64,000 nt of DNA, taken from Chryseolinea lacunae (GTDB lineage Bacteria; Bacteroidota; Bacteroidia; Cytophagales; Cyclobacteriaceae). Where the stretch lies: the NCBI RefSeq assembly GCF_016735595.1, contig NZ_JAERRB010000005.1:62001-126000 (forward strand), written 5' to 3'. The notes beneath the pieces are model-generated. The model was given only the letters and a program-made list of their open reading frames with translations. It was not told where the DNA came from and ran no database searches. Positions 26,894 through 34,762 of the stretch are shown here, piece after piece (position 1 is the stretch's first letter; every line of letters begins with the position of its first letter). Made by a program: the position numbers and the translations under genes.

Positions 26894-27367
26894 CTATTCG
26901 GCATAGCTCGACCGGAGCTTCACACCCCACCGTCCATTTTCTTTTGTCAACACATAAAGTGACTCATACTCGCCCAGCTTTGTGCCGTCGGCTTTGAAGC
27001 GGCTGAAGCGCGTGTCCACATGCACCTTGGTGTCGCTTGCCTGCACAATGTTCCGATGATCCCACCGGCTGTGATGCCATCCCGCTTTTTGCAGGGGCAC
27101 AAACACACTGGCCGAGTCGCGCAGCCCCGCCTTATCCAACACCGACATGCTGCCACTGGCCAGGCGATAGTGTGGAAACTGATAGGTGGCTTCCCACGCG
27201 GTCAGATTTTTGGCGTTGAAGGTGTTCATGTAGTCGTCGAGCACTTTCAGCACTTCGGCTTTTGTCTTGGCATCGATGTCGTGTGCGCCACGTTGATTGC
27301 CGTTCTGCGCATAGCTGGTGGAAGCGATGCTGATCAATAGCAGCATCGCCCAAATTGTTATTTTCAT
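26894..27367 (-). CDS. Secreted NTF2-like (SnoaL/DUF4440-type) protein
   Basis: A 157-residue protein with a signal peptide (MKITIWAMLLLISIASTSYAQ). The mature part fits the NTF2-like cone: a first helix (VLKVLDDYMNTFNAKNLTAWEATY), then strands ending in EYESLYVLTKENGRWGVKLRS. Such domains bind or turn over small molecules, or serve as scaffolds. Being wedged between sulfatases F and E (22 and 37 bases away) implies a role in the same process, perhaps binding an aromatic or lipid product. No catalytic residues can be assigned. Confidence 0.8.
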   Translation of the reverse strand: MKITIWAMLLLISIASTSYAQNGNQRGAHDIDAKTKAEVLKVLDDYMNTFNAKNLTAWEATYQFPHYRLASGSMSVLDKAGLRDSASVFVPLQKAGWHHSRWDHRNIVQASDTKVHVDTRFSRFKADGTKLGEYESLYVLTKENGRWGVKLRSSYAE

Positions 27368-27389
27368 GGTGGTTTAGAATAAATTTTGT

Positions 27390-29684
27390 TTAGCGCGACC
27401 CGGTAAGGGCAGCATCCTGTTTTTTTAATTCGATGGTTACTTTATTCAGCGTTCCCGTAAAAGCAAAAGGAACTTTGTAGGTGTCAGACACGGGCGTGAG
27501 ATCGTCGAAGCCCAGGTTCAGCCCTTCGTGACCAAAGATGCTGGTGCTGGTTTTGTCGATGCGCGCCTCACCCACTTTTGCGCCGTTGATGAAGAGTGTT
27601 CCCGTGCCACCCGCCGCTTTGCCGCCGTCATATTTAAAATCAAACTTCAATGCCGCTTTGCCGGGCGCGATCGCGTGGGCCGACGATGTGACATAGAATT
27701 TTTTCCAGCCTACGTTATAAATGAAATTCAATTTCTGATCCTGCACATAAAAGCTTGTTCCGTTGTCGCGGCCACCCGTCGAGAACAACACGCCTTCGGC
27801 ACCGGCCGCCGGAATCTCCACATCGGCCGTGAGCGTGAACGATTTGTTGCGCAGATCGGGCGCAGCCAATTCAACAATGGTAGACACACCCGGGTAGAGC
27901 ACAATCAGGTCTTTTCCGTCAAAAATGGTGGGGCCAATAATCGGTGTTGACAAATCCTTTAATGGATACACATTAAACTTGTAGGCCTGCTCGTCAAACA
28001 CCGCCTGCAACTCCTTCAGTTTTTCGGGATGCTTCGCCGCCAGGTTTGTTCGTTCGTTAAAATCTTCGTTGAGGTTATACAGCTCCCACACGTCTTTGTT
28101 AAAATCATCGCCGTCCTTGTGAAGCGCGCCAGCCTTCCAGCCATCTTTGTAGATGGAGCGGGAGCCTTTCACTTCATAGTGCTGAATCGTATGCTTCGAA
28201 ACCGCCGTGGCGTTGTCGATGCTATAGGCCAGGCTGGTGCCTTCGATGGATTCTTGCTTGTAGCCGTTGATCGACGCGGGCACTTGCGCATGAATCAAGT
28301 CAAGCGTTGTAGGCAACACGTCAATCACGTGACCGTATTGCGGACGAATGCCGCCTTCGTCTTTAATGCCTTTCGGATAAAAAACGATGAGCGGGTTGTG
28401 TGTGCCGCCTTCGGTGTTGGCGTCTTGCTTCCAATAGCGGAACGGTGTGTTGGCGGCCATGGCCCAGCCCAGCGGATAGTTGGGTTTGGAAAATTCGGTT
28501 CCAATAAGATCGATGTTCTCGATGTTCTTCTGCAAGATCTGATCTTCGCTCAACGCGGGGCCATAGTTGTTCACAACACCCACAAACGTTCCTTCCTTGC
28601 TCGCGCCGTTGTCGCCAACCGAAACAAAGATGAGTGTGTTGTCGAGCTGACCGGTTTTTTTCAGGTGTTTCACAATCCGGCCAATCTCATAGTCGGTTTG
28701 CGTGAGGAAGCCTGCATACACTTCCATGAAGCGGGCATACAATTTTTTCTCGTTGGCCGGAAGCGTGTTCCAGTCTTTGATACCGGGGTTGCGCGGGGGC
28801 AACACGGTGTTCCTGGGCACCACACCCAGTTTGATTTGGCGGGCCAGCACTTCTTCGCGGTATTTGTCCCAGCCGCCATCAAACTTTCCTTTGTAGCGAT
28901 CCGACCATTCTTTGGCCACCTGGTGCGGCGCATGTCCTGCGCCCGTTGCCAGATAGAGAAAGAAAGGTTTCTCGGGTGCTGCCGATTGTTGTTCGGAGAT
29001 ATATCCAATCGCCTTATCAGCGAGCAGCGTGTTGAAATGTTTTCCCTGCGTGTCTTCATGACTGCGACGCGTGTCTTCCCATATTTGCGGATGCCACTGA
29101 TCGGAGCTTCCGCGATAGGGATAGCCATAGAAATGTTCGAACCCGCGACCCGTAGGCCAACGGTTAAACGGACCCGCCGCCGTGAGGTCGGCCAGGGGTG
29201 TGATGTGCCATTTGCCCAGCGCGTAGGTGTTGTAGCCATTCTCTTTCAGGATCTCTGCCACCGTGGCTTTTTCAAAGGGCATGCGTGCATCATAGCCCGG
29301 TGTGCCCACGGCGTTTTCCGGAAACAAACCCATGTGCACCGAGTGCGAATTGCGTCCCGTGAGCAGGGCTGCACGTGTGGGTGCGCAAATGGCGGTGGTG
29401 TGAAAGTTGGTGTAGCGCAGGCCTTGGTTGGCCAGGCTATCAAGGGTTGGTGTGTCGATCAGTCCGCCAAACGAACTCACGGCACCATAGCCCACATCGT
29501 CGAGCAAGATCCAAACCACGTTGGGTGCACCCACGGGAGCTTTCTTTTTCTCAGGCCACCACTGTTGTGTTTCGCCAAGCGTTTTTCCAATCTTGCCCTT
29601 GTAGGCTTGCTGCGGATCCTGTTGCGCATTCATCAGCGAAGTGCAGGCCGTGATCAGCAGCGCGGTGGATATACTTTTTTTCAT
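27390..29684 (-). CDS. Large arylsulfatase with C-terminal beta-sandwich (sulfatase F)
   Basis: A 764-residue secreted sulfatase; the ATG at 29684 starts a signal peptide (MKKSISTALLITACTSLMNAQ), while 55 further upstream codons of the longest frame look non-coding. The activation motif is C100-A-P-T-R104. VWILLDDVGYG and KWHITP mark the active site, and GDNGASK the later metal ligands. After about residue 620 an extra beta-rich domain follows (GVLFSTGGRDNGTSFYVQ), as in large Pseudomonas-type arylsulfatases, here probably closing over the substrate. It pairs with sulfatase G, which lacks this domain. Confidence 0.92.
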   Translation of the reverse strand: MKKSISTALLITACTSLMNAQQDPQQAYKGKIGKTLGETQQWWPEKKKAPVGAPNVVWILLDDVGYGAVSSFGGLIDTPTLDSLANQGLRYTNFHTTAICAPTRAALLTGRNSHSVHMGLFPENAVGTPGYDARMPFEKATVAEILKENGYNTYALGKWHITPLADLTAAGPFNRWPTGRGFEHFYGYPYRGSSDQWHPQIWEDTRRSHEDTQGKHFNTLLADKAIGYISEQQSAAPEKPFFLYLATGAGHAPHQVAKEWSDRYKGKFDGGWDKYREEVLARQIKLGVVPRNTVLPPRNPGIKDWNTLPANEKKLYARFMEVYAGFLTQTDYEIGRIVKHLKKTGQLDNTLIFVSVGDNGASKEGTFVGVVNNYGPALSEDQILQKNIENIDLIGTEFSKPNYPLGWAMAANTPFRYWKQDANTEGGTHNPLIVFYPKGIKDEGGIRPQYGHVIDVLPTTLDLIHAQVPASINGYKQESIEGTSLAYSIDNATAVSKHTIQHYEVKGSRSIYKDGWKAGALHKDGDDFNKDVWELYNLNEDFNERTNLAAKHPEKLKELQAVFDEQAYKFNVYPLKDLSTPIIGPTIFDGKDLIVLYPGVSTIVELAAPDLRNKSFTLTADVEIPAAGAEGVLFSTGGRDNGTSFYVQDQKLNFIYNVGWKKFYVTSSAHAIAPGKAALKFDFKYDGGKAAGGTGTLFINGAKVGEARIDKTSTSIFGHEGLNLGFDDLTPVSDTYKVPFAFTGTLNKVTIELKKQDAALTGSR

Positions 29685-29725
29685 AGCGGTATTTTTTTTA
29701 GGAAGCTGATAAAAACAGCAAGAGG

Positions 29726-29743
29726 TGTCACCCTGCGGTGACA
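29726..29743. promoter_or_regulatory. Intercistronic hairpin between sulfatases G and F
   Basis: TGTCACC and GGTGACA pair perfectly around CTGC. On the minus strand it is followed by TCTTGCTGTTTTT, so it could act as a weak terminator, processing site or mRNA-stabilising stem that sets the relative amount of the two enzymes. Confidence 0.4.
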
Positions 29744-29772
29744 ACCTTTGCTGAAAGGGATCAAACGTTTCG

Positions 29773-31677
29773 TTATTTCGACGACGGTGTCGTGGCGGGC
29801 TTCGGTGTCGGCGGCGGCTGAAGCTTGTAGCGCGTGGCCGCATGCTCAATGTCGATCAGCGGATAGATGTTGTATTTGGCCGCTTCGGCATCAAACAAAT
29901 CCTTCAGCTCCTTCAACTTCTCCGGATGTTTCTTTGCCAGATCTTTCAATTCATTAAAATCTTCGTTGAGATTATACAGCTCCCACACCTCTGTGTCGGG
30001 ATTGTTCTCGATGGCAGGCTTGGGTTCGCCGGCATAGGTGAACAACTCCAATGAATTGGGATGGTGTGCTGCCGCGGCTTTCCAACCGTCTTTGTAGATC
30101 GCGCGGTTGCCAAAGATGCAATAGTATTGTTGCGTGTGGCGCGATGCGGCGTCCTTGTCGTTGAGCGAGAAGGCAAGGCTGGTGCCGTGCAACGGATCTT
30201 GTTTGTAGCCACGAATCGTTTCGGGTTGTTTGGTGCCCGTCAACTCCAATGCGGTGGGATAGAGATCGATGAGGTGTGTGTATTGATTGCGGATGCCTCC
30301 TTTTTCTTTAATGCCTTTGGGATAATACACAATCAACGGATTGTGTGTGGCGCCCTCGGCGTTGGCATCGCTCTTCCAGAAGCGGAACGGGGTGTTGGTG
30401 GCTTGCGCCCAGCCCAGTGGATAGTTGGCCACGCTGGCCACATCTTTGCCCCCGATCTTGTCGTATTCGCTCAGCATAAATTTCCGGTAGTCTTCGCGTG
30501 TCACGGCATCTGCGCCAAAGCGAATCGATTTTGTGGTCACGCCATATTCAAGACCTTCCTTGCTGCCTCCGTTGTCGCCAATCATTACAAACACAGCCGT
30601 GTTTTCCAACTGGCCCGATGTTTTGAGGTGTTTCAGGAAGCGGCCAATCTCATGATCGGTTTCTTCGAGGAAGCCTGCATACACTTCCATGAAACGGGCA
30701 TACAGTCTTTTTTCTTCAGCGGGCAAATCTTTCCACGCTTTCAGATACGAATCGCGTGCGGGCAGTTGAGCATTGGCCGGAATAACGCCCAGCTTCTTCT
30801 GGTTGGCGATCACCTTCTCGCGATACACATCCCATCCTTCATCAAACTGTCCTTTGTATTTGTCGGACCACACTTTGTCTACCTGGTGCGGAGCATGTCC
30901 TGCGCCGGTGGCATAGTAGAGAAAGAAAGGTTTGTCGGGGTTCACCGCTTTCTGGCGACTCACATAGCTGATGGCTTTGTCGGCCAGCAGTTCGTTGAGG
31001 TGGCGGCCATCGGGTTTGATGTGCTGGTTGTCTTCCACCAGGTCGGGTTTGTATTGATCGGTTGCCCCGCCAAGAAAACCATAGTTGTGATCAAATCCTT
31101 TTCCGGAAGGCCAGCGCACAAAGGGGCCGAGGTCGGTTGCTTCATCATCGGGAGTTAAATGCCACTTGCCCAGTTGATAGGTGCTGTAGCCGCTCTCGCG
31201 CAACGTTTCGGCAATGGTGCCTTTCTCGGGAAGAATGTGCCCGTTGTAGCCGGGATAGTCGGCCGAAAGATAGAAGTGCGGAAACAAGCCCATGCCTACC
31301 GAATGGTGATTGCGTCCCGTGAGCAACGCCGAACGTGTGGGCGAGCATATGCCTGCGGTGTGAAAGTTGGTGTAGCGCAGGCCTTGATTGGCCAGTGAAT
31401 CCAGGTTGGGTGTGCGAATAAGTCCGCCAAATGCGCTGGTGGCACCAAAGCCCACGTCGTCGAGTATGATCCACACAATGTTGGGCGAACCGGGTTTGGC
31501 TTTTGTCACATAGTCTACTTTGTAGGGCTGCGAATCCTTGGCCGACTTGCTCACCTTTCCTTTCCAGGTCTGGTCGGTTTGCTGACCATGCGCCGAGGGC
31601 AGATAGACTGCCGCCGATAAAAACGCCACCGACAATACACGGAGCGTTTTCTCAACAGGGGTTTGTAAAATTTTCAT
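29773..31677 (-). CDS. Arylsulfatase lacking the C-terminal sandwich (sulfatase G)
   Basis: A 634-residue secreted sulfatase with signal peptide (MKILQTPVEKTLRVLSVAFLSAAVYLPSAHGQ). The activation motif is C111-S-P-T-R115; VWIILDDVGFG and KWHLTP are intact. It is a close relative of sulfatase F through the catalytic part (shared TNFHT, SDANAEGATHNPLIVYYPKGIK-like segments), but after residue 600 it ends in a Pro/Thr-rich tail (PPPTPKPATTPSSK) instead of the beta-sandwich. It begins 36 bases after the desaturase-like gene. Confidence 0.92.
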   Translation of the reverse strand: MKILQTPVEKTLRVLSVAFLSAAVYLPSAHGQQTDQTWKGKVSKSAKDSQPYKVDYVTKAKPGSPNIVWIILDDVGFGATSAFGGLIRTPNLDSLANQGLRYTNFHTAGICSPTRSALLTGRNHHSVGMGLFPHFYLSADYPGYNGHILPEKGTIAETLRESGYSTYQLGKWHLTPDDEATDLGPFVRWPSGKGFDHNYGFLGGATDQYKPDLVEDNQHIKPDGRHLNELLADKAISYVSRQKAVNPDKPFFLYYATGAGHAPHQVDKVWSDKYKGQFDEGWDVYREKVIANQKKLGVIPANAQLPARDSYLKAWKDLPAEEKRLYARFMEVYAGFLEETDHEIGRFLKHLKTSGQLENTAVFVMIGDNGGSKEGLEYGVTTKSIRFGADAVTREDYRKFMLSEYDKIGGKDVASVANYPLGWAQATNTPFRFWKSDANAEGATHNPLIVYYPKGIKEKGGIRNQYTHLIDLYPTALELTGTKQPETIRGYKQDPLHGTSLAFSLNDKDAASRHTQQYYCIFGNRAIYKDGWKAAAAHHPNSLELFTYAGEPKPAIENNPDTEVWELYNLNEDFNELKDLAKKHPEKLKELKDLFDAEAAKYNIYPLIDIEHAATRYKLQPPPTPKPATTPSSK

Positions 31678-31713
31678 TGGGGTTGGTTGATTTTGTGTTA
31701 AAGGTTGTGAGCG

Positions 31714-32652
31714 TTAGGTCAGTTTCAATTTCGAAGGCACAGCAACATCGGTAGTGGTTTCTTCTTTTGCCACGGGGGTCAGCACTTCGTCTTCCTGCAC
31801 CATGGGGCCGTTGGCAGACAATTCGCTTCCCACTTTCTTAGATTTCAGAATGGGCCACATAAACTGCGCATACCATTCCTCCTGCTGGTAGTGTTTAATG
31901 CCATACGATGCAGGATACTGGCGCGTGATGATGCCTGTGCCAAAGATCATGTCCCACAGGAAAAACATGTTTCCAAAATTTCCTTTGTAGTGACCAACGC
32001 CATCGTCGTTGCTGTCGGCATGGTGCGCGTGATGCGTGGCCGGTGTGGAAATGGTGCGCTCCAAAACCCAGGCGATGGGATGCAGCCACTTGTTGTCATA
32101 AAAAGGTTTGTCCCACGGAATGCTGGAGTGGGCCAGCGTGGTGATGATCGACTTTATGCCCCGCACAAACAAGGCGGGATAGCCCAGGCCGAGATAGACA
32201 AGTGCCGTGGTGAGATAGGTCTGCGAAAAGAAAATAGTATAGATAATATTCTGACGGCTCGCCATGGCCATGCCCATGTAGGGCGCCGAATGATGGGTGC
32301 GGTGAAAGCGCCACAAAAACGGAACCTCGTGGTGCAGGCGATGATACCAATATTGCGTGAGGTCGTCGGCAATGCACAGAATGAGGAAGCCCCAAAAGAA
32401 GGGCACCCAGGTGAACGCATCTTTGAAGCCCGGCAAAAGAAACGGCAGAAACTTCAAACCGAAGTAGGCCACCAGCGGCCGCACCACGATGCGCGGAACA
32501 ACATAACACACCAGGTCGAGTATGCGCTCGTTGGTGTTCCAGTTTTTTTTGTACAAGCCGAACGAAAATTCGACTATGCCAATGATGAGCATCAGCACGG
32601 GCAATCCCCACGTGTTGAGATTTTGAAAGATGGCTTCGATGAATTTTATCAT
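31714..32652 (-). CDS. Sterol desaturase / fatty acid hydroxylase-superfamily enzyme
   Basis: A 312-residue integral membrane protein with four or so hydrophobic segments. It carries the di-iron histidine clusters of the superfamily: HRLHH at 104-108, HRTHH at 117-121, a His at 175 and HHAHH at 207-211. Such enzymes insert oxygen or a double bond into lipids or sterols using O2. It is embedded in the sulfatase operon, preceded by two tiny membrane proteins. The link to sulfatases is not known to me; oxidation of a lipid or alkyl chain in sulfolipid metabolism is a speculation. Confidence 0.88.
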   Translation of the reverse strand: MIKFIEAIFQNLNTWGLPVLMLIIGIVEFSFGLYKKNWNTNERILDLVCYVVPRIVVRPLVAYFGLKFLPFLLPGFKDAFTWVPFFWGFLILCIADDLTQYWYHRLHHEVPFLWRFHRTHHSAPYMGMAMASRQNIIYTIFFSQTYLTTALVYLGLGYPALFVRGIKSIITTLAHSSIPWDKPFYDNKWLHPIAWVLERTISTPATHHAHHADSNDDGVGHYKGNFGNMFFLWDMIFGTGIITRQYPASYGIKHYQQEEWYAQFMWPILKSKKVGSELSANGPMVQEDEVLTPVAKEETTTDVAVPSKLKLT

Positions 32653-32676
32653 AGCAATGGTATTAAGGGTTGGGCA

Positions 32677-32841
32677 TTAGGGTTTCGAAACTTGCGCAGC
32701 CGGCACCGACTTCTTTTCCCACGGACGTTGACCGGTGATGTAGAAGGTGGCCAGCATAAGCAGAATGGGTAAGGCATAGATGAAAAGGCTCAACAGAACA
32801 TTTCTGAATATCCGGTTGGCAATGTGCGGTTCCATTTTCAT
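32677..32841 (-). CDS. Small membrane protein in the desaturase unit
   Basis: A 54-residue protein starting MKMEPHIANRIF at 32841; a longer version from 32892 overlaps the upstream gene and looks non-coding. One long hydrophobic helix (VLLSLFIYALPILLMLATFYI) is followed by a short charged tail. It lies seven bases after another tiny membrane protein and 24 bases before the desaturase, so an accessory or assembly role for that enzyme is plausible. Confidence 0.65.
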   Translation of the reverse strand: MKMEPHIANRIFRNVLLSLFIYALPILLMLATFYITGQRPWEKKSVPAAQVSKP

Positions 32842-32848
32842 CGCGGCG

Positions 32849-32974
32849 CTAGTTTTGGGTGAGCACGGTTTGCAGCAGCCAAAGGCCACCAAACAGAATC
32901 AGAAACGGGACAAGCGTTACCAGTATTCCCACCAGTATTTTCTTTCCCAGAAGTCGTGTGTCGGATAGTGTCAT
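32849..32974 (-). CDS. Tiny membrane protein (41 residues)
   Basis: ATG at 32974, stop at 32849-32851. The product begins MTLSDTRLLGKK and has one strongly hydrophobic helix (ILVGILVTLVPFLILFGG) before LLQTVLTQN. The tight spacing to the next small gene and the clear membrane helix support a real gene, but I know no family for it. Confidence 0.6.
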   Translation of the reverse strand: MTLSDTRLLGKKILVGILVTLVPFLILFGGLWLLQTVLTQN

Positions 32975-32997
32975 AACTTTTTCGGTTTAGGGGTTCA

Positions 32998-33066
32998 GAA
33001 AAAAAGATTAAGTTCCTGCTCACTCCATCCACCACGAGGAGGAGCAGGATGTCATGTTGCCATGAC
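32998..33066 (-). terminator. Double hairpin with T-run after SusD (attenuator)
   Basis: On the minus strand, GTCATG-GCAA-CATGAC (33051-33066) is followed by a stem of TCCTGCTC (33042-33049) with GAGCAGGA (33014-33021), then ACTTAATC and seven T. It lies 47 bases after the SusD stop, and would lower transcription of the genes behind it relative to SusC/SusD. Confidence 0.6.
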
Positions 33067-33113
33067 CTTAATCTATATCGCGCAACGCCTCACGGACGCT
33101 GCTTATGTTTTTA

Positions 33114-34727
33114 TCAATAGCCCGGGTTTTGATGTCCCTGCAGCTTTGCGTTCAATTCAATTTCCTGTTGAGGAATAGGATGCAGTCTGTGTTTGTCTTG
33201 CACGTTTGGCTTACCCACCGCTTTCAGTGTGCTCACAAAAATGGAATTGCCACTGGCATCCTTCTGCCGCACCAGGTCAAACCAGCGCTGGTATTCAAAC
33301 ACCAGCTCAAGACGGCGGTCCACATAGAGCGAGTCGCGGAACTGATCGCGTGTGAGGCCTTCGGTCAGGTCGTCGAGGCCGGCGCGATTTCTCACCGCGT
33401 TCAACGATTTATAAGCTTTTGCCGTGGGGCCGTTCAATTCGTTTTCGGCTTCGGCATGGATGAGCAACAACTCTGCGTAGCGTATGATGGCCACGTTGGC
33501 TGCCGACTCGCTGGTGAACGATGTGGTATTCGGGTCCCAGGCTTTGTTGAAGTAGGGAATAGAATCGACCTTATGCCCAGCGATGGTCGGGTCGTTCAGG
33601 CCACCAAATTTCTTTCCGGTAGTGGGGCTTTTGAAGTTGGTCACAAACGTCACATCACGGCGTTTGTCTTTGCTGGTGTAAAGTTTGAACACGCTGAAGA
33701 ACTTGTCTTTGCCCCCGGGCTTTGTAGCGTCATCAACGGTGTAGAACCAAATCTGATCGGCATAGGTGCCGGCCAATCCGGGAACCTGTGTGCGGATGGA
33801 GCGGGCATTCTGGTTGTTGCCTTGCGTAAGGTAGCTGGAGCTTGACCCGCTCTTGAACTGCGCCGAGAAAATGTGTTCGGAGTTATTTTTGAAAGCCGGC
33901 AAAAACACTTTACTGTAGTCCGATTGCAGCGCATAGTTGAACGTTCCGGTTCCGCCGTCGGCAGGCGACAACGCTTTCTCTGCGGTGATCACCGCGTCTT
34001 CATAGTGTGCTGTCGCGTTCAGGGGAAGCGACGCTTTGGTGAGATACACTTTTGCCAGCAACGAAATGGCTGCACCTTTGGTGGCACGACCAACGTCGGG
34101 CGCCGAATATGAATTCGGCAACGCATCGGCGGCCTCTTTCAGGTCTTGCTCAATCTGCGAATAAACCTGAGCCGAAGGGGTGCGCTCCGCCGCAAAGTCT
34201 GTGGCGGCCACACCGGTCTGCACTTTTGTGATCAACGGCACGTCGCCATACAAACGCACGAGATTAAAATACCACAACGCACGAAGAAACTTGGCCTCAC
34301 CAATCAGACGGCCTTTCAATGCCGCGCCGATATTGATGCCGGGTATTTTTTCAAGGGCCAGGTTCGCCTTCGCCACGGCCGCGTAGTGCTGTTGCCACAA
34401 TTCATACACGCGAAGGTTCGACGACGTGTGCAACAGGTTGGCCATAGAACGAACGTCGGGGTTTGTTGCACCGGGGCCAGGAAACTCATCATCACACTCA
34501 AAATTCAATCCGGTGTTGAAGAGCGTGTTGTAGGGCGTTTGCACCGTGCTGCCGCCTTGATTCAGCAGGAAGTAGACCGCATTCACGGCGTTCACAGCAT
34601 CGGCTTCTGTGTTATAGAAATTATCGGTAGCAATAAATCCTTTCGGATCTTCCTCCAGAAACTTATCGCAGGAAATCAGGATGGTTGCTGCGAAGCCAAG
34701 TAGAATTATATATCGTAATGATTTCAT
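33114..34727 (-). CDS. SusD/RagB-family surface lipoprotein
   Basis: A 537-residue lipoprotein. The signal (MKSLRYIILLGFAATILISC) ends with the lipidated Cys at 20, followed by DKFLEEDPKG, the usual SusD start. Helical TPR-like segments and the C-terminal RLHPIPQQEIELN motif are typical. SusD proteins cap the SusC barrel on the cell surface and hand it ligand. It follows SusC by 35 bases. Glycan ligands are usual for the family, but here no glycoside hydrolase is nearby, so a sulfated compound is more likely. Confidence 0.96.
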   Translation of the reverse strand: MKSLRYIILLGFAATILISCDKFLEEDPKGFIATDNFYNTEADAVNAVNAVYFLLNQGGSTVQTPYNTLFNTGLNFECDDEFPGPGATNPDVRSMANLLHTSSNLRVYELWQQHYAAVAKANLALEKIPGINIGAALKGRLIGEAKFLRALWYFNLVRLYGDVPLITKVQTGVAATDFAAERTPSAQVYSQIEQDLKEAADALPNSYSAPDVGRATKGAAISLLAKVYLTKASLPLNATAHYEDAVITAEKALSPADGGTGTFNYALQSDYSKVFLPAFKNNSEHIFSAQFKSGSSSSYLTQGNNQNARSIRTQVPGLAGTYADQIWFYTVDDATKPGGKDKFFSVFKLYTSKDKRRDVTFVTNFKSPTTGKKFGGLNDPTIAGHKVDSIPYFNKAWDPNTTSFTSESAANVAIIRYAELLLIHAEAENELNGPTAKAYKSLNAVRNRAGLDDLTEGLTRDQFRDSLYVDRRLELVFEYQRWFDLVRQKDASGNSIFVSTLKAVGKPNVQDKHRLHPIPQQEIELNAKLQGHQNPGY

Positions 34728-34762
34728 AAAAATCGTTGTTTGTAATGTGACTAAAAGCTGTG

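Noticed and set aside
28029-29741. Open frame of 570 codons on the plus strand opposite sulfatase F
   Set aside because: It is antisense to a clear sulfatase, its composition (rich in Arg, His, Val, Phe) matches the reverse of a GC-rich gene, and no domain is visible.
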